A stretch of 64,000 bases of DNA, taken from NCBI RefSeq assembly GCF_000213175.1, contig NW_009799099.1:2162282-2226281 (forward strand), in the 5' to 3' direction. The translations under genes and the position numbers were made by a program. Origin of the DNA: Neurospora tetrasperma FGSC 2508. Lineage: Eukaryota > Ascomycota > Sordariomycetes > Sordariales > Sordariaceae. The notes under the pieces were generated by a model. That model worked only from the letters and a program-made list of their open reading frames with translations. It made no database searches and was not told where the DNA came from. Of this stretch, positions 1 to 14,308 are shown piece after piece (position 1 is the stretch's first letter; each line of letters begins with the position of its first letter).

Positions 1-30
1 GAGAGAGAGAGAGGAGGGGGGGGGGGGGCG
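1..30. repeat. GA microsatellite and G-run
   Basis: The window opens with a run of GA dinucleotides (about 1-12) that grades into a G-run ending near 28. It is a simple low-complexity tract with no coding role visible. Confidence 0.85.
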
Positions 31-3000
31 GGAATGTGGGAAGGGAAAAGAAAATAAAAAAACTCAAAAGGAGAACGAAGTAAAAGACGAATACATATAC
101 ATAGAGTGAAAGAGAGAGACGACAAGTGCCACCAATTGTTGCCCTCATTGCAGTGCCCTACAGAGATGGGGACAATGGAGAAAAAAAAAGGGTTGGGGGG
201 TTGCGAAACCGAGCACCTTCCTCCCGAAGGAGTAGCAGGGACTCATAATAATACCTATGTAGGTAGTGACAGTAGGCCAAGCCGTTGACGTGCTCTTGCT
301 TGCATCCCGTCGCAATGGCTGGATGGAGATGGCTGGGGGAAAAGGGACAGAAGGGAAAGTAACGAGACAAAAGACACACCCACACACATCGCCTGTGGTG
401 GTGGTGGCATTTGAAGCCTTGAACCTTGCCGTCGCCGCGCCGCCCGGACGCCATCGACCATCAGCCATAGAAATATCGACATCAAACAAGCAACCATCAT
501 CGCCATAGAACTTCCTTGTTTCTGGCTCTGGTTCTTTACATAGTTCTGAAAGCTGATGACTTCCCGACCGCCCGTCCTTGCCGTCTTGCTTGACGGGCTG
601 GTTGACGACGAGTGAAGTCTGACTTACACATGAATAGAAAAACCCTGGTTAGAGGGAGCTCGGTTGTGGTTATTTTTGGTGTACTTTGTCTTCCCTTATT
701 GTGGCAAAGAGACGTTTCGACGATTTCGGGATCAGTGACCTGTCTCGCCTGTTCAAGCTTCTCCATGCTATGGCAAGGGACGAGCCGACGTTTCAATTTT
801 TACCATCTTGACAGTTAGGTGGTTGTTTGTGGCCATACTTACCCATCTGTCCATCTTGCCTATCGCTTTAATCTAGACGATGTGCGGTGTCGATACCAGA
901 TCCGAGAGAAATAATCAACCTTTTGACATTCCAGCCCGTATACTAGCGTAGTATCTCGGGTACACTGCGATTATAATGGATCACATATATCCGCCGCACA
1001 TGTACGCAATGTGCATATATAGGAGCCCTGAGCTTGGCGAACACACTTGTACATAGTAGACTCCATACACACCTTCTGGAAGCCAAACTTATCTTTGATA
1101 GAGTGTATCTCGCTAGGACAAGTAAAACGAAACGATAACAAAAACGATAATGAGCATGCATAGACCGCGACACCGCAGCCACTGCCGCACTTGCAGGAAA
1201 TAGAGAGGCAGCCATAGCAATTATGCCAGGGAACAATATTAATAATTGTTAACCAAGGAGGGTTGAAATAGCGAAGGGACATTGAACCGTCGGGCCATTG
1301 ATCTTACCTATACCACACACCTTGTTTCGGATAAGCTTATGTCCAGCAGCACTGTACAGGCCATGCGGAATCACACCATCTGATATATACGGCGCGGGAG
1401 AGGGGGTGGTCGGGTTGAGAGGAACCTCCACTCTGTCGGTGAAAAGATTCGCCAACTTAAAGTTCGATATACCTCCAGTTCCAGAACGAAACACCCAAAA
1501 CAGCCGCAGCATCAACGGGAGGGGGAGAGTCTCGGTATCAGAAGCAGGATGATCTTTCGTGAGCCAGGCCCGCCAGTCAATATTAACGACTCTGCATGCT
1601 CTCGTCTCCTGGGCGTATCAATAGAGGTATACTCGCGTGTCAAATATGTTGTTAATACCGTCGGCCCGGTCTCAGTAGTCGCTACAGTTCTCGGAGAGTA
1701 TTGCCTCTGCCAACACAGGAAACTGATGCTGCACTCGTACCGCATATTTTCCACCGAGGGTCGATGGACGAACAACAACCCTCCTGTACCTTACAGTACA
1801 CAACATGCTCTCCAGGAGACCATTTTCGTCTTTTGTCCCTTCCTGGACCCCGGCACTGCGCAGTGAACAGTTTGTTCAGCAAACCCAGAAAACTGGCAAA
1901 ACGAGACCACTCAGGAGCCGGGACCTCTGTGTGCCACTCAAAAACAGGGGTGTGAATGTTACCAAAGGGAAGCAGATAGGGGAAGAAGGCGAGGAAGGGT
2001 ATCGGGAATGGTTGCTTTTGTCCAACATGACGAGGATGGGGTTCGGGATAGGGATAGAAAATCTCGTGTTCCACAACACCTCCAGGGAATCGACCATCTG
2101 CCCATCTTCCGAGCGAGAGTTGTCAGGCGCATTGGTGTGTATAGAGGCGCATCATAACTCGGTAGCCCCAACACTAGGGGTACTTTCTGTTGCGCTGATC
2201 TTGACGCGGGAACCATTGTAAAAGCATCGGCAGTGATGAGGTCAAAGAAGAGGCTCGAGAGGCAAGTAGCTGGGGAAGCAACACAGGAACACATGTATGT
2301 AATGCGAAGCATACTCGCGTCGAATGCATAGTGATGTTGGTTGACCAACAGGGCAACAAGGGTTGGAGGTGCAGTGCACTGCGTCGTGCATCCCCGCACC
2401 ATTATCGGGAGGCAATCCCCTGCCGTTCAAGGGCAGGCGTCGAGTGGTTGCTTGGATGGCAAAATATACGGAATGAGGACCACGGGCGGTTTCCCTCGTT
2501 AGATTCGAGCCCCCTCCCTCTCCTCATGGATAGGTCAACGTTTTGGCGTTGCATTTTAGCCCTTTGGTATCTCGCTCAGCGCCAGACCAGGATTGCCATC
2601 AGTTCCAAGATGCTTGCGATTTGCTCGTTCCTAGTTGCCCTAGCTTCACGGTCTTGACTATACAGATTAGTGTAATCTCGAAGCCCCATGTCGTGCTATG
2701 ACCGCGTAGACGAGAAGCGGATCCTTTGTCGTGTAATCGCGGAAGATGGCAACGATCTCGTAGATTGCTGCAGGTCGGGCATGCAAGGTGAGGGTGCGCA
2801 AGAGCACGCAGCAGAGAAACCGGTAGCCGGGGGAGAGGGAACAACCGCGTGGAAGCAACTGAATGGGGTTGCCCTGAGATTTCTGGCCTTGACTGACCAT
2901 GCAGTTCCATCATACCCGCATCCAGCCAAAGTGGTGGACGCCGTGCATGGAAGGTGATCCGCCTGCCACGGGGTTCTGCTTGGTCGAGTGGCTTTCTGTT

Positions 3001-3778
3001 TCTACACTACCACCACCTATTTTCACTGCTTTCTTTCCCTCTATGTCGACTTAGCTTCATGTGTCCGGTTCGTGGAACACATGTCCATCTTTTCTATTGT
3101 CTTGTTGAATGGCTGTATTAGGACGTGATCCGATATGGGCTCGGGGGCGCCAGCTCACACCGGGACCAGTTAGCTCTCCTGGTAGATACGACCTGTTGAG
3201 TTCGTCTGCTTACCGTAGAGCAGCCAGCAAATTGTGATAGATTTCTTCCCGGAATAGATGCTTGTTGGCGAGTGCTTCCTGAACTCGTCTCGTCCCTCCA
3301 CGTTTCCCCTGCAACTGACAACTGGCCCAGGGCATTCCCTCCGGCTACCGGTCCTGAATGTAGGTACGGCTTCTCGACCTTCTGGCGGGACTGAAGGAGT
3401 GAGGCTTGCGAGAGACTAACTGGCTTGTTGACTGGGTGATTGACGGTCTCGACTGACTGACAGGGAGTGGCAAGCAAAATCAATACCATGGGAAACCATG
3501 GGGAGGGGGGTGTGTACATGCTTCGCTGCAACATGTATGTAGGCTAATGTAGGACAGCGCATCGGGAGAGACAGATAGATCTTCCATACATGATGGGGAC
3601 TGGAGAAGCTACTGACGCAGTATCCCGCCGCCGCCCGCGCTGGCATACGCAGGTGTGTGGAAGAGAACCCTCTCACGCATGGCCACGACACTGCCTTGGT
3701 GGGGATGGCCCCATTCGAGAATGAGGGGGTTACCTCTTGGCGCGAGGAGAAAAGAGGCTGGACGACTGGAAGGGCGAG

Positions 3779-3831
3779 AAAAAATCAAAATCCCAAAAAA
3801 AAAAATTCAAAAAAAAGTCAAAAAAAAAATT
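3779..3831. repeat. A-rich low-complexity tract
   Basis: Several A-runs interrupted by single C, G or T bases lie in the gene-free region. This is simple sequence; a retroposon poly-A tail is conceivable, but no flanking element or target duplication is evident. Confidence 0.6.
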
Positions 3832-6800
3832 GTTGTTGATTCTTGCGTGATCAAGCCAACCGTCCACCGTGCTCCACAAAGATCCAAGTCAATCCCAACC
3901 ACCGACGGCCACCATTGTACCGTGCGTGCATTCGAGGGGTTCAAAATGCTACACTTCTTCTCGTGGCGGATAACCGAGAACATTTGGATTTGATGGTAAC
4001 AGACAGAGCTGGCTGGACCTGACAGTCTGGCTATTATTAGCGCATAGCTCCGTATGTAGTACGTGGAAGGGCAATGGATAGCTTCATCCGTTCGTCTGTA
4101 AGAAACTTTCCATGGCTAGAATTGAAAATGGGGTCGAGACCACGGTGGGTAGGAGGAAGACTTCTGATGATGGGTAGCCTCAAGCGTGGAACTGAAGTGT
4201 CAACCTCACAAGGCACACTCCGACATCGTCAGGTCAATTGACATGCACCACAGTGGGCGCGCCGTCAAAATGGAAGTGTTGCAATGGAGATAATTGCAGC
4301 GGCACAGCAATAGGACGGTATCAATCATGCTGAACAGGGCAGTACGACCATAGCCAAAGCAGTTGAAGTTGTCGCCGGCAGATGGGGAAAATGGGATGAC
4401 AGAAGAAATAACGAAGTTGAACGAAACAAGCACCAAATGGAGGCACAATCCAATGCGCGTGTCGATTTCCACATTTCAGTTTTTGCATGTTCTGTCCACT
4501 TCCCGTCCGGTAGGTTCCCTTGACTTCAAAGCTGAGGCTGGGCCCCACTTCCCTTTCGTCCCATGGGATCTGGCGGTTATCAAGCCCACATCCTGATCTC
4601 GCATTGGGGGTAACGACCACTGCGGGCTGGATCGTGACTTCTAGTTGATGGTGAGAGGTCGAATAGAAACAACAATCACGAACAGGGCAGGTGGGCATGG
4701 AAGGTAAGGTCGGTACTGAACTCTCTCGGATAGATCTTACGCTCGGATTACCGTACTGTGTGGTATTTGTAAGTATGTACCTCTAGAGGGTGGGAAAGGA
4801 AGCCGACCGGGGAGGGGGTCTGCGCTTCGACGGACTGAGCTGCAGCCTTGGTTGAACTAGCGGTGAAGAGAAGATCAACCTAACCTCATTCTGGAAGCTC
4901 ACAGTGCAGCGAACGAGCTCGGTCGATGTACCCGGCTGAGGTGGTTGATCGCATATGATGCCTCGTTGTAGTGTAGTGTATCGTGAAAATGTCGTGGCTA
5001 TACCTAATGCTGATTTCTCTGTTAGCGCAGAACACATCCCATATCCATTGACAGAGGATAGCAGGGCCAGGCAGGTCTATCCAATTGATCTGATTGGCTA
5101 AAATCGCCAGATTTCAAAGTCAGAGAACGAGTTGACAGGAGGAATTCAAACACACGCACACAAACCTCTTACTTGTACAATTCTGGCCCTGAATCACTAA
5201 AGTCACCAGAATCACCTAGACTTCCCTCCGCACTACCTTCCATATAATCGATGGATTGTACGGCATTTCATTTCGTGTCTTCCCCCATGTTCAGAAACCG
5301 TGTAAATAGGTACCGAGCGACATACCGGACAGACCAGGGGTGATGAGTATAAATAAGCATGTCAGGTAAATACAATACTACGGATCTCGAAGTCTTCGGT
5401 GCAGAAGCGCTTTGGAGGTATGTATACCTCTAGACCCGACTCGAGCATATGTGCGGAGTAGGTAGTACAGCCCAATGCTGGCTTTACTGTAAGCGCGCTT
5501 CTTGTGACAGATGCCTCAGAAAGTATTTTGATCCTCCACGGGCATCGGTATAGGTGCCTGCCAACTGATGTTTTCTGTCGATGGCGTGGCTACCTCTACT
5601 ATGCAGTACAGTTGTATCTATCTCCTGTTCCGTTTGTACCCAAATCCATAGATGTCTGGTAAACTAAACGCTATCTTGCCAACGGGTATAGATATGAACC
5701 GACGGCGATATCAAACGTCTCACGATAGAGCCGGAACGTGAACAGAACCGGAATTCTTCCTTGATGAACTCCAGCAATGAATGACCAAAGAAGTGTTCCT
5801 GAATTATCCACTTGTTATCTCGTCAACGTGTCGTGCGAATTAGCTTCTTGCAAGTGTTCAGGCACATCATTGACTTGCAGGAGCGGGTGGTGGTACATTC
5901 ACCTCATCTTTCTTGGGATGATGCCAAAATCAAAAAGACTTCAAATCTTCACTGTGCGTGAGAACTACGCTAAAATCCTCTGGTATAGCGATGCTGACTT
6001 GTCAATCACTCACCTCCGGCATATTTTGGGCTGGCCCTAGCCCTGTCGAGCTTTCGAGCCAGGAAGGTCCCCAGCGTGTGAACTTGTGTGTCTCGCGGCT
6101 TCGCACCTGTGTTCTCCCCCTCTCCACCGTTACAGTTGCTTGCTGCATTCCCGGCCCATGTAAGGCGGAAAACGGTCCGCGCATGCAGCTTGTCCCTGGC
6201 GAATAGGATGGGATGGAAGGGGTGTAAGCACGTCGCGGTGCCTTATGATTTGCATAACGCCGGGCAGAGTTCGTGCAGTCTCTCTTGTCCCAACCCAAGG
6301 GTTTAAGGATTTTAGTCGCGACGACATCCTTCAAAAAGCAGACACCTCCTCGATGACAACGACAAGCATTTGGGCAGGGCAACGACAGTAACTACAACAC
6401 CAACAACAATGACAGTTTGTCCACACCGCAAGAATGAGATGGCAAGAATTGCTACAAAGATAGACCGGCGAGACCGGGCCAGGCCCCCAGGTTCCAGCCC
6501 AGCAACCACAACTCTTCGCGCTATCCCCCCATCGCCGTTGCCAGCGCACAATTCATTGGACCGCGCTCTGATACGATGAGAGGGAGCATGCTGATCTCGA
6601 GGTCAGCTCGTCCCCCTCGCCAATATCGAATGGGAGACAGCCGGCCACCTCGACAGGGCGCGTGGTGGTGTAGTTGTGGGCTTGAAAGACGTGGTGGGCC
6701 ATGATTGGATTGATTACATGGTGGCTTTCCATTTCGTAACCACACCCGGCCAGAAGCTGGCGCGGGAAGATAAAGCCAAACCCGAACGGCAGGTCAAGCT

Positions 6801-9800
6801 GCATTCGCTGACACCATGTCTTACCATTGAGATCCCGGCCTGGACTGGCCGACCTCTAACAACATCCTTCTCCGGTCGGGGGTCGGTGTTTTGAAGGCAA
6901 TCAGTCGGCAATCCCAGAGACTAACAACAAAAGGCTTTACAAACCTGCACAAGCGATTTCTACTGGCACCTGCCAAGTACCTATCTAGCGAGACTCAAGA
7001 GAACAATCAACAAATCTCAGAGGAGGGACGAGCTACGACGATAGAGGATTGGAGTTCGTACTGCGCTGTACAGCGGAGAGAATGTCCTTGAGATTCGGTA
7101 TCGATATCTGTCATATCTCGCATGCAACAACTCAATAGATATGGGTCGGAGAGGACATGCTATGTGTGATCAGCGGATAGACCTGTTATCGAATATTGCT
7201 AAAAGCTCTATCGGATCGGTCAAGCAACTTAGCACTTCTAGTTTCAATGCCTTTCCATTCTTCCAAAGCTGAGCCAAGGGTTCTGGTTGTTCCCTGACTG
7301 TCTGCCTGGCGGCATCTCAACGACGACACCTCTGTGCAGCTGTCAGAATGTTGAAGGGCCCCATCAGGTTTGATTTTCGTAAATGTATCTACCTCGTCGA
7401 GCCCGTGATGCTGCTACGAAGGCGTCGGGGCCCTGAGCCCTACCGGGACGCAGGGAGAGCCCACGGGCGGGCCTCCTGGAACTTGAAGCTTGTAATCGGC
7501 TTGGATGAATGGGACCTCCCGAAGCTTTCTATTTCCGTTCAAGATCCCGGACCCTCCGCGGATGAACTCGGCGAGGCTCGAGCACCTTGAGGGGACTATG
7601 TGGGTGCTGCGAGTCCCATGAAGCACCAAGGTAGAGTTCCCAGGTGGAACCAAGAGATACACTGTGTACAAGGCGAAACCATCTCTGCTCCATCTTCTCT
7701 GACTCTGTGTACTGTGTAAGGCTGATGCGCTGTGCTGCCCAACCCTCGCCCGGACAGGCCTACCCACGTCAACGGCGGCGTGAGGTACAGGTAGATAAAA
7801 ATCCTGAAACAAGCCAAAGAAGAATTATGATTGGTAGCAATTCATCACTGCAACTAACCGCTCTGCATTCGCTCCATGCAAGCGTGTCCCAGTTCCTTCC
7901 TTTCCACGCCAACGGTCTTCTACTATGTAGCGTTCGTTGCCGGCGAATAACGGGTTTAAGTTTTTTTTCTTTTTTTGTTAGGATTTTTTTTTATATGATA
8001 TGTATAATCATACTAAGGTACCATCATCATGTTGTGCGTGGGTTCGAAATCACCGTCGGGAGAGATTTAACCCATTTATCTCTGCCGATACTCGATACTC
8101 CGGTAGTTTTATGTTGGGAGAACTCACCGGTGATAGAGAGGGAAGAGGGACCTGCGTGGTTGCCCTTGTCTGCTCCTCAACTTCCCGTTACCACAACTGT
8201 GAAATGCAGCGAAGGCGACCCATGATGCAGGGTCTCGGTACGTTACTACCACCAAACCTGTTGTTTTCCGATTCCCGATTCCCGAATCCAGAACCGGGTC
8301 GAAATAGGTGTGTCGTGGATCTCAAAAAGTTCACCGGACAGTCAGACATGGATGATTCCTTCTACAATTTTCGTACAAGAGTATACTGCGTACGTTATGT
8401 GGCCCGAGTCGATGATCACCTACCGGGAAGCACCTTTCCTTTGGTAATTACCCAACCATAATAAGCTTGGCAGGTGCTTATCAAGTGTTTAGACAGGGCA
8501 GGTACTGTTCACTGTCAACGACAATGTCACTGACGGTGGGCCTGCATCCATCCATGTCGGCAGAGGCATATCGAAACTGAAGCACGTTGAAAAGATTACC
8601 TGACCCTGCATGTGCATCTTGCGCCAACGATAGAGGTACGTATGGAGAAACAAGATCAAGTGCTTGTTTCTATCGTAACATTCGCAGACGTACAAGGACG
8701 GAAAGGGTTGCTGCTGACATTAAGCCTGAGACTCGAGTCCCTGCCTGAGTGAAGAGGAGAAAATGATTCGGAAACTTTCAAGGGTACGTAATGGCACCGG
8801 GGAACACCCAAGGACAAAAGGTTGTCTCACCATAAGTAGCTTCCTGCTTCAGTGTACCATAGGTAGACGTGAGCCATTCTTGGGTACGTGGATAGGTACG
8901 CAATCTCGCTTTTGAAAAATGGATGATCATAAATGCCAAAATTGGCGATTTCATCGTCTCAGTTGGCGAAGCAAAATACGGTCTTGTATTTTCAACCAGG
9001 AAATTGGCAAGTTGCCTATGCATCCAGTAACGAGCGTCAAGAGTGCCACGCATATACAATAGCCCAACCAACTCGAACATCCCAGCGAGCTCCCCCATGC
9101 TGGCTCTTGATTCGAACCTGTTCCCGTGGAGTTAAGAACACTGAATTTCCAGCATCACCGCTTCCGGACCGTATCGTGATACCAGATCCGATGCGCCAGC
9201 TAAGTTTGTCTTTACTATCAGGCGAATGACTGTTGGCCTGGAGGGAAGGTTGTTTCGAGACGGTACGTGCCTAGTATCTGCCCTGCTTTGCAAAAATCGA
9301 CTTTGACAAGACCAACGAAGTGACCGAGAAACTAGCCAGTCTCCGCGGACCACGAATCTGTTGCGGGACACGTACCAGTGCAACCCCAGAGAACCCCGGG
9401 GAACACTTTCCAAGGTGCACGAATTCCAAACAGCCACGCGAAGGAGGCTCCCCCGCACACCTATCATGGAGACCTTTCCAAACAGCTAATACTACTCCTG
9501 AGCCCTGCGTTGAGATCCAGCTCCGTGATTGCGTGCCCAAAGCAGAGATCCAAGGCTTCACAGCACACTGATTGTAATCGCCTACCCTCCGACTCGAAAT
9601 TACGGTGTAGAGATTGGATTGTAGAAGCAAGTATTAGGGAAAGAAGTAGACTGATGTTTTGCGGAAACCATACCGCACCGGCAATGTAGAGCGTCTGAAA
9701 ACTCCCAGACTTAAGTACCTGAGTACCAGCTACTAGCCCCGTGTCGGAGCCGGGCCTGATCAGGTATGTGAGTGGTGAACGATCTGAGATCATTGGTCTG

Positions 9801-12800
9801 ATGACACCGTTCCCGACGAGAGTAGTAGAAAAGTAGAGATTACAAAGCGCTAGGCGTGGTGCTGCGAAAAACCGGAAGTCATCGTTGATCGGGACCGATG
9901 ATGACGGGAAGGTTGCGGCATCGGCTACACGGCGCTGCCGAGTGGGGTCGCCGATCGGAGATGGTGGGGCTTGCTGCCGGCTGGGCGGGGTAACCGATGA
10001 GATTCTTCTCCGGCTGCAGCCGGCCAGCCAACACGGCGCGGGTTTGACGATCCACCGGAATGGGTGTTGCGGCCAGCTCTTTGCCGAATGGCTTTCTGTG
10101 AGCGTGTGTGGCAACGCAAACTAATACAGGTACAGCGGGACGCCAAAGAGGAACATACCCGAAGGCAATGGCAATGCTAGAAGTGAAGTGAAGCAGAACA
10201 GTGAGTGTAATGCCTCCTTGGCTGCTTAGCATGCCTTGAAGAAGTGCTTATTAGCTCCCTATTCGCTTAACGCTTCGAGGACGCAAGCAGACAAAACAGA
10301 GACATTATGCCTCGCTCCAGTCTTTACACAGCGACAACAATATACAGACATTGCACTAAATCGCTTTTCCACGTGTAGGGTACATACCCACGAGGGTCTC
10401 TTACATCGTACAGGACTGATTAAAGGAGCGTTCTTTTGGCGATCGCTGGGAAAGATGGTGTTTTCGAGAGGTCCGTGACACCGACAACGCTTTGATGCTG
10501 TAGGGCTCATCCAGTTCATTCTCAAGGCCACAGAGTAAACCCACGAGACGGATTCCGAAGCTCCGACCGTGAATTCTCCGAGACCATTGGATGCCAAGTT
10601 GGTCTGCTTGGTAAGGTGTCCTGACTCAAGAGAGCGCATACTCAAGGCGGACGCGGCAGGAGACCAAAGCAGGCTGGCAGACCTCATCTGTTGCATGTTG
10701 GAATCCGGTCTGATTCTGCAATGTCCTGCAAACCTCTTTCGCGTCCTGGGACGTTATCACAAGCACGCAATCAAGCATCAGCAGGGCAGTAATACATATG
10801 CACTGAATATTTGACCTGTCCGGCGCCGTCTGATCCTACATAATGTCTGCCTGTTCTTATGTTATTGTAAATATCTTTTTTTACTTCAAAAGCCCGGACC
10901 ACCGGTTCAAATGAAGATGGGACGTTTTGGGCACTGACCGGGCCGGACCGGTTTTCGTCGGTTCCATGGGATCTCGGCGACATGATGCGTGTGTAGACAT
11001 CTACTTGTTCGCTTGGATGGAGATCGACGAAAAGTCCCCCGTAGTGAGTACCTGTCGACAATGGCAAGTGGGCCAGCATGAGACCTGCATAGAACGAGCA
11101 GAGGGATATTCACGAAATCCAAGGATCATGCACTTGATTGAATGGCTTCAAAAAAGCTCTCGCTTTTGTTAGGTAGGTATTCAATGATACCGTTCATGTC
11201 CACTTGGGGCTGAGGAAGAAATAGGGTATTGTGACACACATGACAGCAAATCCTGGATTGTTAGAGGCAAAGCAGAAAAAGGTTGCTATGGGGAAGGAGC
11301 TATGATAGTGCGATTGTAGCTTCTGCGACCAACACGCCCCCGCATTACTAACAAATGGCGAGCATTGACGAGGAGCATATGCATAACACACTAACATGAC
11401 CCCATCCTCGGAGGGGAACACTCGTTTGGATCATCTAGTGCCTGAATGCGCAGAACTGACGTTATGTTGAATGCATTCCTGAACGGGGCCATTGAACACC
11501 AAACTCCATAATAAGCACGACAAATCGCCCGATTGAGAGAATGATGAGGCGAAGTTGGAGAACCAATGACTTGATCACAGAGCAAGAGGGTGTATCTGTT
11601 GTTCTTCTGTTCGGTTTTTGTCTCGTTTCCCATCCCCTCCTGGCATACTCCCCGAGCGGTTTCTGCGCAACCTTGGCAATCTGGCAAGTTGCCGCTCGGG
11701 CATTTGTCCTCACCCGATGACTTTTCACTTCCTGGTGCCGGCGGCCATCCGATGATCTCCACGCCGGGCCTGGGCGGTAAAGTGAAGAAACAACACACTC
11801 CGTCCAGCCCTGAGAACTGTTATTCACCAAACGATGAGTCTGAGAACCGGCCCCAACCTCTCGTAAACATTACCTGGACTTACCTCGTAGTTCCATGATA
11901 GAGGTACCTCTACGCCTCCGGCTTTAAACATGATGTACCCCTTACGTCTCTGCCTTCTCAAGTCAAAGGTCCAAGCAACAGCGGGAACCTGTCGCGTCTT
12001 CGTTGCAACTCCCACCCGAGCTAATGTCGTTCCTAGGCACCTGCTGGCCCATGGCTTAACCCTACCTGACCTGGACACTTGCTGTCTGCTCCCGTTGACA
12101 GCCCTGTTCACGACGGCAATAACTGGGAGGCTCAAGAAGCCATAGATTTGCTTCACCATCTGCTGGCGTTCGAATAGTCGGTTCCTACCTCAAAGACCAT
12201 GACTAAAGCCGTCAGAAACGAAATCGAAGTATCACAGACAGAGTGGACGTTGACTGTTCCTGTACACAGTGAGATGGCTCTACTGCGTAGGTATGCACAC
12301 ACAAAAATACAACCGCCATCGGGGAGGTTAGCTTGCCACAGTCGGCTTACGGTAAACGCACTGTATACTTGGAGAACACACATCATGATGTCCACAGCTT
12401 CCAGCGGACGCTTGATTGCCCATTATCGTTGGTTCCAGTATCAACCTAGTAGAAGAGAAAAAAATTAGCTAGCCAGCTAACCAAAAGTGGCTTTCAGTTT
12501 GCATCTGGCTTTCAAACTGTCACTCTTGCTTTTGCTTTTCCTTCGCAGCCGTTAAGACAGGACAGGGCCGGTTGTAAGGCGCATTTGAGAGGCTTCACTT
12601 CCACATACCTCCTGGCTCGCCTCCCTTTTAGTTACTTCTATCCTTCAACATTGCATCTTGTATGGGTTGTACCTGCTTTTTACCATTCCGCAGAGCAACT
12701 AAGAAATTGCACCGCATGTGTGACCAAGGAGGCTTTGGATCTTTAACGATGCTGAGAGTTGGCGAGATGCAAAAGTTGACTAGCAGCATCTGGCTCGAAC

Positions 12801-14089
12801 CCTTGCGCTAATGCTGAACAGGCAGTGAATTACTGCGTGGTATACCCGCTCAGTTCTGTTTGGGTCAATGTAACGAGAAAAGAGTATTGAAAATCCAGAT
12901 CGCGACCGGAGTGGTTGGTTGACGCCCACTTTCTAGGTTGTCCGGGGAGGGGGTTTGTAATAACAGGGATAGTCAAGGCTTGGACCCTCTAGCGAGAGGT
13001 AGCTACGTGTTTACTAGGGCGTTTTCTTTTTCTTATTTTATTTTTACTAGGCGGGGGAGGGGGGAGGGAGGGGGGCAGGAAGCCATTGGGGCCTCCGCCT
13101 GCCAATCAGAGTGGCCTGTGAATTCAAGGAACCGAGAGACGAAGGCTCGCTTTCCTCCCGTAGAGACACCTGGTACCTTGCTGAGGTAGGTAGATGAAAT
13201 AGCGGAGCACTAGTGGGTACTCACCACAGGTGGAAGTTTCCCAGCAAGCACTGTACTTGCCCCAGCACACCCGCTCCCACACGCCCGCGGGCTGGGCAGG
13301 CCCCAACACTCTTAGGTTGTCGTGGGCGGGCCTACGGCGCCAGTGAGGTAGGCCTGGCTACCTACTTGCCTTTACCAGGGAAGGTACCTACTGTGTGTGA
13401 TGATGCGAAAACCGAAACGGTCAACCGGCCGGCCTGTTGTCTGTTTTCCTCAGTCCAGCCTTCGCCTAGTACCCGTCTGTCTATCCATCCGACCCCGGGC
13501 TCTCCATCTCGACTTCCCGTCCTCGCTCCTCACCACCGCCGTGACCTAAATCCAGCCGGGCCCCGTCCTTCCTCTCCCCAGCTCTTCCCACTTCAGTTCC
13601 TTCGCTTTCCTTACCCCAACTCCCTCTATCCACCCGCCTCCCCATTTTCTCCCACCTGCACGTCCTTTGGCAGAGAGGTGCATTGCGAGGAAAGCAGGTT
13701 CCTGTGAGGTCCAGTTAGTTGAGAAGGAGAAGGTAAGTGTGTACACTGCGCTGGACTCGCAACTCGAGCAGCCGTCTGAACGGGGAACACTCAAAATTTT
13801 TACGGGCGAGCTAACCCCTCAACTTTCATCTCTTAGACCGACACCAGCACGCAGCCATTCACCCATTACGCGTCGAGACCATTTCACTTCACCTCTTATC
13901 CGATCAGCCATTCACCTGCATTAGTGGCCCAGGTTGCCTTGACCACCATCCTCGGGGAAATCGATAAAACAAGAGTCACGACTTGGAGCTTGAAGCGTCC
14001 TTTTTTTTTTTTCCATTTGGTCTCGGCAAGTTTTGTTTTATCACAAGGACACGGTCGAACTTCTCTCTCGGTGTTCCGGTTCTTGTTGC

Positions 14090-14308
14090 ATGAGTGTGCT
14101 CTGCCTCGATCAGACCACGCATCGAAGCTGCATTGCGTCTTTGGTTCTGCATAAGATAAGGCTTGGAAAACCTCGATACCAACTGTGGCCATACTTGGAA
14201 GCATTGCATCAACAGGGCACAGATCGGAGTCCGGTACGGCGTGATCGGAATAGCTGCCACATTTCATTTACAGAAGAACATGCCACAGCTCCTTTACAGA
14301 ACTTATAA
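14090..14308 (+). other. Upstream ORF in asm-1 leader (72 codons)
   Basis: An ATG at 14090 opens a 72-codon frame that ends at 14308, about 310 bases before the asm-1 start. The peptide has no recognisable domain. A second, 10-codon frame (ATG at 14280, stop ending at 14312) overlaps its end. From 14313 to the asm-1 ATG at 14615 no ATG occurs on the + strand. StuA-family transcripts in other ascomycetes are known to carry upstream ORFs that affect translation. Whether these frames are in the mature leader depends on the transcription start and on leader introns, which cannot be seen here. Confidence 0.4.

Noticed and set aside
3779-3831. Possible retroposon poly-A tail
   Set aside because: No element body, internal Pol III boxes or target-site duplication can be seen next to it.
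7644-8461. 193- and 153-codon + strand frames in the asm-1 upstream tract
   Set aside because: They overlap in different frames, cross a T-rich tract and encode no recognisable sequence.
9464-10114. 216-codon - strand frame in the asm-1 upstream tract
   Set aside because: Composition and lack of any domain or splice continuity indicate a chance open frame.
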